Below the pieces are notes generated by a model. It was not told where the DNA came from and did not search any database. It saw only the letters and a list, made by a program, of their open reading frames with translations. From contig NZ_SHKR01000011.1 in NCBI RefSeq assembly GCF_004217145.1, positions 1,302,001-1,366,000 of the forward strand: a stretch of 64,000 nucleotides of DNA. Reading direction: 5' to 3'. Both the position numbers and the translations under genes were made by a program. This DNA comes from Kribbella rubisoli. Lineage in GTDB: Bacteria; Actinomycetota; Actinomycetes; Propionibacteriales; Kribbellaceae. This document shows, piece by piece, positions 8,104 to 17,047 of this stretch. The first letter of the stretch is position 1. Each line of letters begins with the position of its first letter.

Positions 8104-8980
8104 TCGCCGCGCGGATGGCGGGGACTACCTCCTGAGACCAGCGGGTCAGTTGTACGTCGTAGGGGTCGGCCCCGCGGGGGAAGAGGGTGAAGCCGGCGGC
8201 GTTGTGGTTGAGGATGGCGTCGGTGAGTTCTTCGATCCACTGGGACGGGGAGCCGCCGATCCAACGGCCTTCTTCGTCCCGGGTACGGCGGAGCGGGGTC
8301 GCGGTGATCGTGCCGGGGAAGTTGTAGATCGTGGCGACGTCGGATGGTTTGCGACCGACGGACAGCGCAGCCTCGTCGACGATCGGGCGGGACCAGCGGT
8401 AGCGGTCGCTCAGCCAGTCGGCGGCGTGGCCGGGGATCCAGCCGTCGGCTTGGCGGCCTGTCGCGGCGAGTGACTTCGGGCCGTTCGAGCCGGTCCAGAT
8501 GAACGGCGCTGGTACGGCGGCCGGGCGCAGCGTACCGATCGGGTAATGCTTCGTCGGCTTGGGAGATCCACCGTCGGACATCGAGTGCACCAACTGCATC
8601 GCCTCCTCGAACGCCTCGACGGCCTCGGCCGGACGCAGCTCCGGCACGCCCATCGTCGTGATCCGGTCCCACGCCCCGCCGGCACCGAGGCCAAGCACGA
8701 ATCGCCCACCTGACAATGCCGACAACGAGGTCGCCGTACGCGCGAGAACCGGCGCGGGACGCAGCGGCAGGTTGGTCACGTTCACGAACGCCGACAGCCG
8801 CTCGGTCCGGCCCAGGATGAACGCGATCGCGGCGTACCCGTCGAGCATGTCCGGGACGTACGGATGGTCCGCCAGGCTGACGTGATCGAGCCCGTCTCGG
8901 TCGGCGTGCTCAGCGAGCCGCAGAATCGCGGCGACATCCCGCACACCGTCCGGTGACCCGTACCCGAATCGCACGTCCAT
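8096..8980 (-). CDS. LLM-class flavin (probably F420)-dependent oxidoreductase
   Basis: A 294-residue luciferase-like monooxygenase fold. Typical elements are AEHADRDGLDHVSLADHPYV, the conserved ATSLSALSGGRFVLGLGAGG strand-helix, RPAEAVEAFEEAMQLVHSM, and KSLAATGRQADGWIPG near the cofactor pocket. In actinobacteria such proteins mostly use F420, which I infer here without a specific test. GAGGAG stands 5 nt before ATG 8980. It is divergent from a MarR regulator, with a long inverted repeat in the 91-bp gap, so it is the likely regulated target. Confidence 0.88.
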   Translation of the reverse strand: MDVRFGYGSPDGVRDVAAILRLAEHADRDGLDHVSLADHPYVPDMLDGYAAIAFILGRTERLSAFVNVTNLPLRPAPVLARTATSLSALSGGRFVLGLGAGGAWDRITTMGVPELRPAEAVEAFEEAMQLVHSMSDGGSPKPTKHYPIGTLRPAAVPAPFIWTGSNGPKSLAATGRQADGWIPGHAADWLSDRYRWSRPIVDEAALSVGRKPSDVATIYNFPGTITATPLRRTRDEEGRWIGGSPSQWIEELTDAILNHNAAGFTLFPRGADPYDVQLTRWSQEVVPAIRAAIS

Positions 8981-8993
8981 CTCGACTCCTCAG

Positions 8994-9046
8994 ATAGTTC
9001 GCTGTCCTAACTAGTAGTACCACGAATCATTAGAACAGCAAACTAT
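8994..9046. promoter_or_regulatory. inverted-repeat operator between LLM oxidoreductase and marR-type gene
   Basis: Two 17-nt arms, ATAGTTCGCTGTCCTAA (8994-9010) and TTAGAACAGCAAACTAT (9030-9046), are reverse complements at 15 of 17 positions. Each arm also has the outer TAG...CTA symmetry seen in MarR sites. The gap is AT-rich compared with its surroundings. TACCAT (9060-9065) lies 6 nt before the marR start, so the right arm covers the -35 region of a leaderless autoregulated gene. Confidence 0.75.
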
Positions 9047-9071
9047 TAGGCGACCGGACTACCATGGGGTC

Positions 9072-9494
9072 ATGGTGACGACGACGGCTCGGGATTCCGA
9101 CCTCGCGAGTGCGCTGGTCCAGACGATGCACCGGCTGCAGGACCTGCACGCCGAGACGAGCCGGCCGCTCGGCCTGACCCCGCAGCAGGCCCATCTGCTG
9201 TGCGTCCTGATCACCGGCCCGCTCGGCATGACCGAGCTCAGCCGGATCCTGAGCATCGAGCGCTCCAGCCTGACGAGCATGGTCGACCGCCTCGAACGCC
9301 GCGACCTCGTCGCCCGCGTCGCCAACCCCGCCGACCGCCGCGCCTGCCGGATCGAGCTGACGGCCGCGGGCAAGGACCTCGCCCACCAATGTCACGACGC
9401 TGTCGTCGATCGGATCCAGGAGATGACCGCCGACCTCCCCGCCAGCGCGCGCGGGACCCTCATAACAGCCCTGCAATCGATCCTCACCCGATGA
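9072..9494 (+). CDS. MarR-family transcriptional regulator
   Basis: A 140-residue winged helix protein. QAHLLCVLITGPLGMTELSRIL followed by SIERSSLTSMVDRLERRDLVARVANPADRRACRIELTAAGKDL is the canonical MarR recognition helix and wing (the DR.....LT..G signature). Flanking helices form the dimer. The operator at 8994-9046 abuts its promoter, so autorepression and control of the divergent LLM oxidoreductase are likely. It shares an ATGA overlap with the following hydrolase. The inducing ligand is unknown. Confidence 0.92.
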   Translation: MVTTTARDSDLASALVQTMHRLQDLHAETSRPLGLTPQQAHLLCVLITGPLGMTELSRILSIERSSLTSMVDRLERRDLVARVANPADRRACRIELTAAGKDLAHQCHDAVVDRIQEMTADLPASARGTLITALQSILTR

Positions 9495-10186
9495 CCTTCC
9501 AGTACGCCGACCTGGCCGGCGCCCGCATTGCCTACCGGGCAAGCGGTTCCGGACCGGCGCTGGTACTGATCAAGAACAACCGCCGTCCGCCGGACCATCC
9601 GATCGCGGCCTGGCTCTCCCAGCGGTTCCGGATCCTGCAGATCCACCCGGTCGGCTTCGGCGCGAGCGACCGGCCGAACAAGTACGACTTCGGCAGCATC
9701 GGCGACCAGATCCTCACCGTGCTGGACCGTGAGGGCGTCGATCAGTTCGCCGTCTGGGGCTTTTCGCAGCCGGCCTGCATGGCCGCGATCGCCGCCCGGT
9801 CGACGGATCGCGCGACCGCGCTTGTGATGGGCGGTGTCAGTCCGATCGGCTTTCCGTCCGACGGAGAGATGGGCCGGATGGAGCACGAGCCACGGCTCCC
9901 CCGGCCGGCGTTGGAGTTCTGGCGGAGCTATCGCTCGTTCGACTGGCACCACGAGCTTCGGCTCTATCCGGGTGCGAAGATCGCCTACCTCGGCACGGAG
10001 GACCCGGCGATCCGCCGGCTTCGCAAGCTCAAGCCGGTCCTGGAAGGCATCGGCTTCACGTACTTCGAGTTCGCCGGCCTGACCCATTCCACCTGCGGGC
10101 TGGGCGACGCGTCGGCCGATGGTCGGCGCGTCGCCCAGACTGTCGTGGATTGCCTGATCAGCCGCGGCGCGGTCGCTTCAGAGTGA
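9491..10186 (+). CDS. alpha/beta-fold hydrolase
   Basis: A 231-residue alpha/beta hydrolase starting at ATG 9491 inside the MarR stop codon. The strand ALVLIKNNRRPPD stands where most relatives have the HG oxyanion motif. HPVGFGASDRPNKYDF follows, then the nucleophile elbow WGFSQPACM (Ser in G-x-S-x-P rather than G-x-S-x-G), and a late LTHSTCG that could supply the catalytic His. The acid is probably in YLGTEDPA. The modified elbow and missing HG make catalytic activity uncertain. Its tail overlaps the convergent phosphatase gene by 29 bp. Confidence 0.75.
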   Translation: MTFQYADLAGARIAYRASGSGPALVLIKNNRRPPDHPIAAWLSQRFRILQIHPVGFGASDRPNKYDFGSIGDQILTVLDREGVDQFAVWGFSQPACMAAIAARSTDRATALVMGGVSPIGFPSDGEMGRMEHEPRLPRPALEFWRSYRSFDWHHELRLYPGAKIAYLGTEDPAIRRLRKLKPVLEGIGFTYFEFAGLTHSTCGLGDASADGRRVAQTVVDCLISRGAVASE

Positions 10187-11765
10187 ACGACTCGAACTCC
10201 GCGAGTTCACCGCCGGGGCCGAGTACGTCGTAGTACGTGACTGCCATCGTCGTCTGGCCGCCGGGGTGGCCGGGGTCGACCGTGAACGCTGCAAAGCCGT
10301 ACGGGTGGGCGGCGTTGCGCGAAGCGGACCAAGGTGCAGGCTCTGTGACGTAGACCGGCGGGCGCTTGCCGGTGGTCGGATCAGGTGCGCCGACCGACGT
10401 GATCACGCGGCAGGCCGGCGGGTTGAACAGGACGCCGTTCGAGCCCACCGACGTACCGCCGCCACCGATGACCATGTGGACGGTGCCCTTCGACGTGTCC
10501 ACGAGGTCGGTCCGCGTCGCAGTCGGGATGGGGGTCAGCGTCGGGTTGGGCTGCTGGCCGCGGATCGGGTGCGAGCGCTCGTAGTGGTGCTCGTGCCCAC
10601 AGACGACGAGGTCGACGCCGTACTTGTCGAACAGCGGCACCCATTCCTGCCGGATGCCGAGGTCGGCGCCGTTGGCCTGGTCCGCGCTGCTGACCACGAC
10701 CTGGTGCATGCAGACCACGATCCAGTCGATCCCGCGGTCGGCATTCGTTGCCTTGAGCTCCTTTTCGAGCCAGGCCTTCTGCGCGCCGCCGGAGTACCCG
10801 CGGACGTAGCTGTTGCCGCCGTCCTGGTAACAGACGTCGTCGTTCGCCAGGCTGATCACGCGCACCGAGCCGACCGTGAACGCGTACCAGAGGCCGCGCG
10901 TCACGTCCGTCTGACCGGCCTGGCGCGGCAGCGAGAAGTACGTCTGGTACGCCTCGTAGCCGATCGGGCCGTTGCCGAGCTCGTTCTCGTGGTTGCCGGC
11001 CGACGGCATCCACGGGCGGTTGCGGGCGCTGCGGGTGTTGTTCTCCCAGAAGTCGTTCCAGGTCCGCACCCGGTCGTCGGCCAGGTTCGCGTAGCAGAGG
11101 TCCCCGTTGAACAGGTGGAACAGCGGGCGAACCCGCTCCACCCCGGCGGTGACGTCCCCCGCGGCCGGCGAGCCGAGGTTGTCGTTCACGAACGGCGGGT
11201 TCGGGATCGTCACGCCGGCCGGCGGCACGTACCGCTTGCCCAGCGTCGGCGTGCCCTGGTCACCGAAGCTGGTGAAGGTGAACTTGGCCCGGCCCTTCGG
11301 CGCGGTGTGGAACGTCCCGAACTCGGCCTCGGCTCCTTCGTGTACGGCGGCGTACACGTACTCGTTGTCAGCGCGCAGCCGGCTGATCCGGGCGTGGTGG
11401 ACGTACACGTTCTGCCCGGACTTGGCGTCGGTGTAGCTGGTGCTGACCGCGGTCACGGTCCGCTCGAAGTCCCCGTCCGGACCACCGAGCAGTACGCGCG
11501 GCCGACGTACCGGCTGGCGGGTGTGCCAGGAGACGACCACCTCCGACGCCGCGTCGGCGCCGAACTGCAGGTGCAGGCCGCCGACCCGGGGCGTGGTGAC
11601 CGGGTTGGCGGCCGGTGCGGACTGCAGGACCGGAGCGGCCTGTTCCGTAGCGGCCTGGGCGGGCGCTGCAGTTGTCAGCAGCGCACCGCCGGTTACGACC
11701 GCGGCAGACGCGAGAATTCCACGTCGTGAGAAGTGCGACTCGAACAGCTCTTCGTCATCGATCAC
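10158..11765 (-). CDS. Tat-exported purple acid phosphatase-like metallophosphoesterase
   Basis: A 535-residue secreted enzyme. The N-terminus FSRRGILASAAVVTGGALL is a twin-arginine signal with the AQA cleavage region near residue 38. A fibronectin-like PAP N-domain follows (HLQFGADAASEVVVSWHTR). The metallophosphatase motifs appear in order: FTSFGDQG, FNGDLCYAN, SAGNHENELG, VVCMHQVV, and VCGHEHHYERS, supplying the Asp, Tyr, Asn and His ligands of a dinuclear Fe/metal centre. Substrate is a phosphomonoester or diester, not identifiable here. It follows the YCII and DUF4263-like genes on the same strand. Confidence 0.92.
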   Translation of the reverse strand: MIDDEELFESHFSRRGILASAAVVTGGALLTTAAPAQAATEQAAPVLQSAPAANPVTTPRVGGLHLQFGADAASEVVVSWHTRQPVRRPRVLLGGPDGDFERTVTAVSTSYTDAKSGQNVYVHHARISRLRADNEYVYAAVHEGAEAEFGTFHTAPKGRAKFTFTSFGDQGTPTLGKRYVPPAGVTIPNPPFVNDNLGSPAAGDVTAGVERVRPLFHLFNGDLCYANLADDRVRTWNDFWENNTRSARNRPWMPSAGNHENELGNGPIGYEAYQTYFSLPRQAGQTDVTRGLWYAFTVGSVRVISLANDDVCYQDGGNSYVRGYSGGAQKAWLEKELKATNADRGIDWIVVCMHQVVVSSADQANGADLGIRQEWVPLFDKYGVDLVVCGHEHHYERSHPIRGQQPNPTLTPIPTATRTDLVDTSKGTVHMVIGGGGTSVGSNGVLFNPPACRVITSVGAPDPTTGKRPPVYVTEPAPWSASRNAAHPYGFAAFTVDPGHPGGQTTMAVTYYDVLGPGGELAEFESFTLKRPRRG

Positions 11766-11807
11766 CTCTCCACGCTGGGCGCGGGAGGTGAATCCGGGAC
11801 CAATTCG

Positions 11808-12326
11808 CTACCGCCTGCCGCCGAACTCCCAGGGATGTACTTCGGCATCCGACGCCTGGACGAGTACGGCGGCAGCCGCGGCGTCCGGCGCCTCAACCAG
11901 CGCCGCACGACCCACGTACACGTCGCCGTCGAGCAGGTCGCCGTACACGATCAGGTGGTCCGACGTCAGCGGTCGCGGGCCGTCCTTGGTGAGGACGAGG
12001 TAGCGGCCGAGGCCCTCGACCGCGGTCGTGAACTCCCACATCGTGCGACCGGTGTGGTTGTGGAAGCGGTACAGCTCGACCGTGTCGAACGCACCGCCGA
12101 CGTAGTACGGCTCGTCGTACGCGAAGATCTTCAGCGCCTCGTCGTCCGGGAGCTCGACGATGTGCAGGCTCCCGGTCGACTCCTCGCGGTCCTCGGTGAG
12201 GGTCGGGCCGCGCGCGATCAGCTCCTCGGCGTACCCGTCCATGAAGGCCCAGTGCTCCTCGGTCAGCTGGGCCTTCAGGTCGCCGGCACCGGCACGATCA
12301 CGGCCGTAGACGAAGTACTGCGTCAC
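11808..12326 (-). CDS. YCII-related protein, probably two tandem YCII-like domains
   Basis: A 172-residue protein. The first half (MTQYFVYGRDRAG, HWAFMDGYAEELIARGPTLT, GSLHIVELPDDEALKIFAYDEPYYVGGAFDTVEL) has the YciI dimeric ferredoxin-like pattern including the His and the DEPY motif. The second half (RYLVLTKDG, LIVYGDLLDGDVYVGRAALVEAPDAAAA) reads like a second, diverged copy. Family function is poorly known; a few members are chlorocatechol isomerases or sit beside ECF sigma factors. The start overlaps the stop of the DUF4263-like gene by 4 bp, so the two are co-translated. Confidence 0.7.
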   Translation of the reverse strand: MTQYFVYGRDRAGAGDLKAQLTEEHWAFMDGYAEELIARGPTLTEDREESTGSLHIVELPDDEALKIFAYDEPYYVGGAFDTVELYRFHNHTGRTMWEFTTAVEGLGRYLVLTKDGPRPLTSDHLIVYGDLLDGDVYVGRAALVEAPDAAAAAVLVQASDAEVHPWEFGGRR

Positions 12327-13408
12327 TTGCCGGCCAGGTGGAGGCGCAGGATCGTGTCGTAGTCGACGATCTCCACACCCACCGCGGGCACCACCGTCTC
12401 CTGGCTCGGCACGATCAGCAACTGCCGCGGGTCGGCGACGTCGACGTCGTACTTCGACTTCACCTGGGACCGGTTGTCCGCGGTGCCGAGGTACTCCGTG
12501 TAGCGCTCGAGCTCGGCGGCGCTCTCGAGAACCGGCGTACGGAAGGAGCGGCGGCGCTTCTTGCCGTTGACCACGTCGACGACCGGGAGCTCGAGGCGGC
12601 CGACGATGTGACGGCCATCGGCGCGCTCGAGGATGAAGTCGGGCTGCAGGTCGTCGAGCGACGGCTGCCGGAGCAGGCGGGTCGCGCCGAACGCCGACAG
12701 CAGGATGCTCTCGTGCTTGCCGAGGAACTCGTCGACGGTCGAATCCTGCAGACCGTGCGCGAGGTAGGTGCTCTCGAATGCGTCAGCCTTCAGCTCGGCC
12801 GGGTCGACCGGCAGGCTGATGGTGCCGATCGGGTCGAGGTGTGGCTGGGAGTTGGAGTAGTTCCGCAGGAAGTCCAGGTACTTGTCGACCGGCTCCGAGC
12901 GGTGGATCGCCAGCGCGAAGAACACCCAGTGCGCGCGCAGCGAGTCGCCGCCGCCGTGCACGAGCAGCGTCCGGTCGAAGGTCGAGTAGTTGCCCGGCGC
13001 GAACCGCAACAGCTCCTCCGCCGGGCCGACCAGCTCGTTGCCCAGCATGTTCGCGGCCGTCGGGAACCGCTTGTCCAGCGAGTTCCGGCCGGTCTCGGTC
13101 GCGATCGTCGCGTCCTTGAACCAGTTCTGCCCTTCGAGGTTCGCCACCACGGTGCCGTCGCCGACTCCGAAGTACTCCTCGACGCTTGCGCGCTTCTGCC
13201 GCCGGACCTCGGGGCTGCGGTACTCGCGGCTCAGTCCGACCAGCTCGAGGATGTTCCAGTCCGGCGTCTCGGTCAGCACCATCATCCGCGGGAACAGCAT
13301 CGGCCCGGGCAGCTCACCCCGGTGGCTCACCGGCAGGTGCCCGGCCGCCTCCTTCAGGTGCTCCCCCCAGAACTGCGCGTTCACCTTCACGAACTCAGTG
13401 GGTTTCAT
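12323..13408 (-). CDS. DUF4263 (Shedu-like) domain protein, putative
   Basis: A 361-residue protein of unproven function. The C-terminal third resembles the DUF4263/Shedu PD-(D/E)XK nuclease layout: DEFLGKHESILLSAFG (227-242), QPDFILERADG (255-265) with the PDF motif, a core strand at 268-274, and a later LERYTEYLGTADNRSQVKSKY helix with LLIVPS. The motif that would be E-x-K reads LELP, so the catalytic Lys is missing or displaced. The N-terminal 200 residues are mixed alpha/beta with no recognised motif. Shedu proteins are anti-phage nucleases; defence here is only a hypothesis. It is coupled to the YCII-like gene. Confidence 0.5.
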   Translation of the reverse strand: MKPTEFVKVNAQFWGEHLKEAAGHLPVSHRGELPGPMLFPRMMVLTETPDWNILELVGLSREYRSPEVRRQKRASVEEYFGVGDGTVVANLEGQNWFKDATIATETGRNSLDKRFPTAANMLGNELVGPAEELLRFAPGNYSTFDRTLLVHGGGDSLRAHWVFFALAIHRSEPVDKYLDFLRNYSNSQPHLDPIGTISLPVDPAELKADAFESTYLAHGLQDSTVDEFLGKHESILLSAFGATRLLRQPSLDDLQPDFILERADGRHIVGRLELPVVDVVNGKKRRRSFRTPVLESAAELERYTEYLGTADNRSQVKSKYDVDVADPRQLLIVPSQETVVPAVGVEIVDYDTILRLHLAGK

Positions 13409-13491
13409 TGCTCTCCTCGCTCGGACACTCCGTCATAACCGACAACTCCCGCCCAAGCAGACCCTATTCCCCAGCGGATCGCCGAAAAGGC

Positions 13492-13527
13492 CGAGGCCCG
13501 GCCGGGGGCGTTCCCGGCCGGGCCTCG
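13492..13527 (-). terminator. GC-rich hairpin terminator downstream of the glycosidase-phosphoesterase gene
   Basis: A perfect 15-bp stem (13492-13506 with 13513-13527) and a 6-nt loop GGCGTT lie 14 nt past the stop of the minus-strand 1139-residue gene and before the next minus-strand gene. There is no T-run, which is common for actinobacterial terminators. Confidence 0.7.
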
Positions 13528-13540
13528 ACGGGTGCGTGGA

Positions 13541-16500
13541 TCAGCGAACGACCTTGATCGTCGTTGCCGTCGTGATCGGCGCGAGCGACGCGTCGCCGGT
13601 GAACGCACGCATCGAGTCGTTCGTCACCGACACGGTGACGGTGCCCGGACGCAGCGCCGTCAGGGTGCGGGTTGCCGGATCCAGTACGGCGATCTTTCCG
13701 GCGTACCGCGCCTTCTTGATCGCGTCTGATCCGGATCCGATGGCGAGGCCGGACGAGCCGCTCCAGTGCACCGACATCGGGTAGCGCACCGGTACGACGC
13801 GAGTACCGGTGCCGACGCCCTCCGGCTGGACGATGCTTCCGCTGAGCTGGGTGGACGTTCCGGCCGGCAGCGAGGTCGGAGCGTTGAGCGTGATCGACTG
13901 CGCGAACGCCCGTACGTCGGCCTCGAGCCACTGCTGGTCGGCGGGCTTGTGCGCGTCGATCGACCAGTCGACCCATCCCGTGAAGCCGCCGCGGTCCGGC
14001 GTACCGTACGGGTCTTTGCCGGACGACGGGAGCACCGTGTACGGCACGCCCTCGACCCGGTGCACGTTGGCGACCTGTGCGTGCGAGCCGACCATGGCGG
14101 CGCCCTTGTCGGTCTTGCCGCGGAAATCGGTCAGCATCTTCTCGATCAGCGCGACCTCGTCGCGGTCACCGAGCTGGCTCGCCTTGGTCTCCTCCGGGTC
14201 GTCGACCGGGTGGTGCGCGAAGACCATCACGTTGTGGATCGACTTGTCGCGGGCGGCAGTGTCCAGCGCCACCTTCAGCATCGGGAGCTGGTCCCAGGCC
14301 GAAGTACGCAGGGTTCCGAGCGAGCTGGCGAGCAGGATGAAGCGGGTGCCCTTGTGGTCGAACGTCCGGTACGGCTGACCGAACTCCTTGGTGAAGTTGG
14401 TCAGGTCCTGCTGGACGTTGTTGAGACCGTACGACTCGTGGTTGCCCGGCACGTAGTAGCACGGGACCGTTGGGCCATGCGGCGTACTGTTCGGCGCCGG
14501 CTCCTGACCGACGGGGATCAGGTCGCACCCCGCGTCGGTGAGCACCTTGCGCGCGAGCGACAGGTCCTCCGGCAACCCGCGGTCGGTGATGTCGCCGTTC
14601 AGGACGACGAGATCCGGGTGCGTCTTGCGGATCCGGGCGAGCGCCGCCGTCGCGACCTGCGACAGGGCCGGATTGTCGGCGGTGAACTGGACGTCCGACA
14701 GCGTCGCGAACTTCCACGTGTCATGACCGCCGGGCAGGCTGCCGTCGGTCGAGATCAGCGGGTCGGCGACCAGATCGGGCTGAGCCGGCAGGTCGACCGA
14801 CGTCGGTACGTCGGCCTCGAACCGATCCAGGACGAACGTGCCCGCCTTCTGCTGGGCGACCGCGGTGTTGATCCCCTGGAACGACGCGATCGAGATCGGG
14901 TACGCCGTGTTCGCCGGCAGCGTCCAGGTGATCGTCTGGTAGTCCGGGCTCGCCTTCAGCCCCGGGCCGTACACGCCGAGGGACTTGCCGTTCCCGTCGA
15001 CGAGACCGAGGTAGTCCAGCCCGCTCGGCACGTCGATGCTCGACTTGATCCGCAGCCGCAGCCGAAGCGGCTGGCCCGGGATCTGGATCCGGTTCGCGGC
15101 GCCGTTCGCCGAGATCCCGACGTTCCGCATCGCGGGGAAGTCGATGCGCAGTCCGTCGGGGTCGACCGAGCGCGTGGTGGCTGCGGTGCTGTTGTTGTTC
15201 CACCGCGCCAGTACGTCGTCGTCGAACTCGTAGACGACCTTCGTCTGCACGCCGACCGTGATCGGCAGCTTGACCTCCTTGCCTGCGGCGGACACGGTCA
15301 GGACCGTGCCGGCACTGGTGAGCGGCGTGATCTTGAGCTTGCCGTCGACCGGTTGCACGTCGACCACCGCGTGGTCGTAGTCGAGCTTCAGGTCGCGCGG
15401 GTCGATCGGCGCCGTGTAGCCCTGGCCGTCGCGGCCGGTGATCGCCACGCTGACGGCGTCGGCCGCGGTCGCCTCCGGAATCGACAGCTTGCCGGTCGAC
15501 GGCTCCAACGTCTTCAGCGGCCCGAGTACGTCGACCTGCTGCGAGGCGTGGACCTTGCCATACGTCGTACTGACGGTGATCGGGCCGCGCGTGCCGGCCG
15601 TGAGTGAGCCGTCCTTGATGCTGGCGCCCTTCGCCTTCCACACCAGCTTCTTCGGGTCGGGCGTGACCGGGGTCAGATGGTTGTCCACGGCTTTCACGGC
15701 AACCCTGCGGTGCATGCCCGGGAAGACCTTGAGGCCACCGTCCGCGGCTGCCTGGCCGGCGCCCGGCTTCAGCAGCAGCTCGTCGACCTTGCCGTCACCC
15801 GGGCTGACGAAGACGCCGACGCCATTGGGGTCGTTGCGCTCCTGGCCGTCGGACGGGGTGTTGCGGACCGAGACGCCGTCCTCGCCGAGGGCACGAGCGA
15901 CCATCGTGGTCGAGCCGCCGCCGTCGAGGTTCACAGCGGTCTCCACGCCGCGGGCCACGAGTTCCTGGGCCTCGCGGTCGATGCCGATACCGCCCTTGCC
16001 GGTGCCGCCCGGGCCGTCCCAGGTGGCGAGCACGAGGGTGCGGCCGCCGTTCTTGAGGCCGAGCGCGGTTCGCGGGGCGACAGACGTGTCGAGGCCGGGA
16101 ACAACCTGGCCCTTGTTGACGATCGTGCCGCCCTGGCCGAGCGCGAACTTCATCGTTTTCGCGACGTCGTTGGCGAGCTCGTAGTGCAGCGTGAGAGCGT
16201 CGCCCGGCTGAAGCGCCCGGAGCGCGGTCGCGGCTGCGTCGCGGCCGACGAGGTAGAAGCCGTCCGCCGGGATCGGGCCGGAGCCGGCCGTCGGGCTGAC
16301 ACTTACAACCTTGCCGTTCTGAACCAGCACCTCAGCGAGATCGGTGACGCCGGTGAATCCGCGGCCGCGGCTGTACTCGCCCCAGGCCGGGGTGTACGCG
16401 ACCAGACCGTTCGCCGGGACTCCGCCACCATTGGCAGCGTTGAGGGTCAGCACCTTGTGGTCGGCGCCGGCGAACGTCGCGGTCGCATCCACAGCCAGAT

Positions 16501-16960
16501 CGACCAGCTGTGCGATGCCGTCCTTGCTGACTCCGACGTGCTGGCGGCCGCCCGCGTCGGCGGACTTGATCAGCTGGCCGTTCTGGACCTCGCCGCCGAG
16601 GGCGGCGTTGCTGTTGCCGATGTCGAAGAACTCTCCGTTGACGCCCGCGACCGCGCCGGCCTTGTTGGCGGAGACGCTCAGCGGGCCACCGGATGCGACG
16701 GGGCCGGAGGTGAGCAGATCGGTGCTGACCGCTTTGTCAGCGAGATCGATGCTGAGGTACTGCGCGTCGACCCAGCCACGCTGATCGACGCTCTTCACGT
16801 GGTTGAGCGCGATGCCGGGTCCGACGGGTTCGGTCGTGTTGACCAGGGCGAGTCCGCCGACCGGCGCGTCGGCGGCGTACCCGGGCGCCGGGAGGGACCA
16901 TAAGGATGCGGCGGCCGCGGCGGCCACGATGCCGGTCGCCAAGCGATGAGGAGATTTCAC
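13541..16960 (-). CDS. secreted phosphodiester glycosidase / metallophosphoesterase fusion
   Basis: An 1139-residue exported protein with a Sec signal (residues 1-29, ending GYAADA). Residues about 60-390 form a NAGPA/DUF2233 phosphodiester glycosidase domain: AGVNGEFFDIGNSNAALGGE, RTALGLKNGG, and ETAVNLDGGGSTTM with NDPNGVGVFV. A long beta-rich middle follows (Ig-like repeats, then a jelly-roll-like part about 560-720). Residues about 740-1010 are a calcineurin-like phosphoesterase: FATLSDVQF, LNGDITDRG, YVPGNHES and FAHHPVDD. The usual GHxH site reads GSHAQVANVHR. The C-terminal part is a big-2-like Ig domain. It may remodel cell-wall glycopolymers. GTG 16960 has GGCGGA touching it, so the start is provisional. 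Confidence 0.88.
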   Translation of the reverse strand: MKSPHRLATGIVAAAAAASLWSLPAPGYAADAPVGGLALVNTTEPVGPGIALNHVKSVDQRGWVDAQYLSIDLADKAVSTDLLTSGPVASGGPLSVSANKAGAVAGVNGEFFDIGNSNAALGGEVQNGQLIKSADAGGRQHVGVSKDGIAQLVDLAVDATATFAGADHKVLTLNAANGGGVPANGLVAYTPAWGEYSRGRGFTGVTDLAEVLVQNGKVVSVSPTAGSGPIPADGFYLVGRDAAATALRALQPGDALTLHYELANDVAKTMKFALGQGGTIVNKGQVVPGLDTSVAPRTALGLKNGGRTLVLATWDGPGGTGKGGIGIDREAQELVARGVETAVNLDGGGSTTMVARALGEDGVSVRNTPSDGQERNDPNGVGVFVSPGDGKVDELLLKPGAGQAAADGGLKVFPGMHRRVAVKAVDNHLTPVTPDPKKLVWKAKGASIKDGSLTAGTRGPITVSTTYGKVHASQQVDVLGPLKTLEPSTGKLSIPEATAADAVSVAITGRDGQGYTAPIDPRDLKLDYDHAVVDVQPVDGKLKITPLTSAGTVLTVSAAGKEVKLPITVGVQTKVVYEFDDDVLARWNNNSTAATTRSVDPDGLRIDFPAMRNVGISANGAANRIQIPGQPLRLRLRIKSSIDVPSGLDYLGLVDGNGKSLGVYGPGLKASPDYQTITWTLPANTAYPISIASFQGINTAVAQQKAGTFVLDRFEADVPTSVDLPAQPDLVADPLISTDGSLPGGHDTWKFATLSDVQFTADNPALSQVATAALARIRKTHPDLVVLNGDITDRGLPEDLSLARKVLTDAGCDLIPVGQEPAPNSTPHGPTVPCYYVPGNHESYGLNNVQQDLTNFTKEFGQPYRTFDHKGTRFILLASSLGTLRTSAWDQLPMLKVALDTAARDKSIHNVMVFAHHPVDDPEETKASQLGDRDEVALIEKMLTDFRGKTDKGAAMVGSHAQVANVHRVEGVPYTVLPSSGKDPYGTPDRGGFTGWVDWSIDAHKPADQQWLEADVRAFAQSITLNAPTSLPAGTSTQLSGSIVQPEGVGTGTRVVPVRYPMSVHWSGSSGLAIGSGSDAIKKARYAGKIAVLDPATRTLTALRPGTVTVSVTNDSMRAFTGDASLAPITTATTIKVVR

Positions 16961-17047
16961 TCCGCCACCGTCGACCCGCGGGGCAACGCCCCGGTTAACC
17001 GTTGTCGACGTACGAGGGTCTCCCCGTAGGCTACTAACGTTGCCGGC

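Noticed and set aside
8123..8134. GACTACCTCCTG match to the arm of the 6.4 kb palindrome
   Set aside because: It is within normal coding sequence of the LLM oxidoreductase C-terminus (QEVVP) and has no pairing partner; 12 nt is within chance.
10266..11729. Long plus-strand frame opposite the purple acid phosphatase gene
   Set aside because: A shadow of a well-supported gene on the other strand; low-complexity Arg/Val/Ala composition and no domain. Similar antisense frames at 12338-13438, 13766-15607, 15677-16903 and 17597-19261 were rejected for the same reason.
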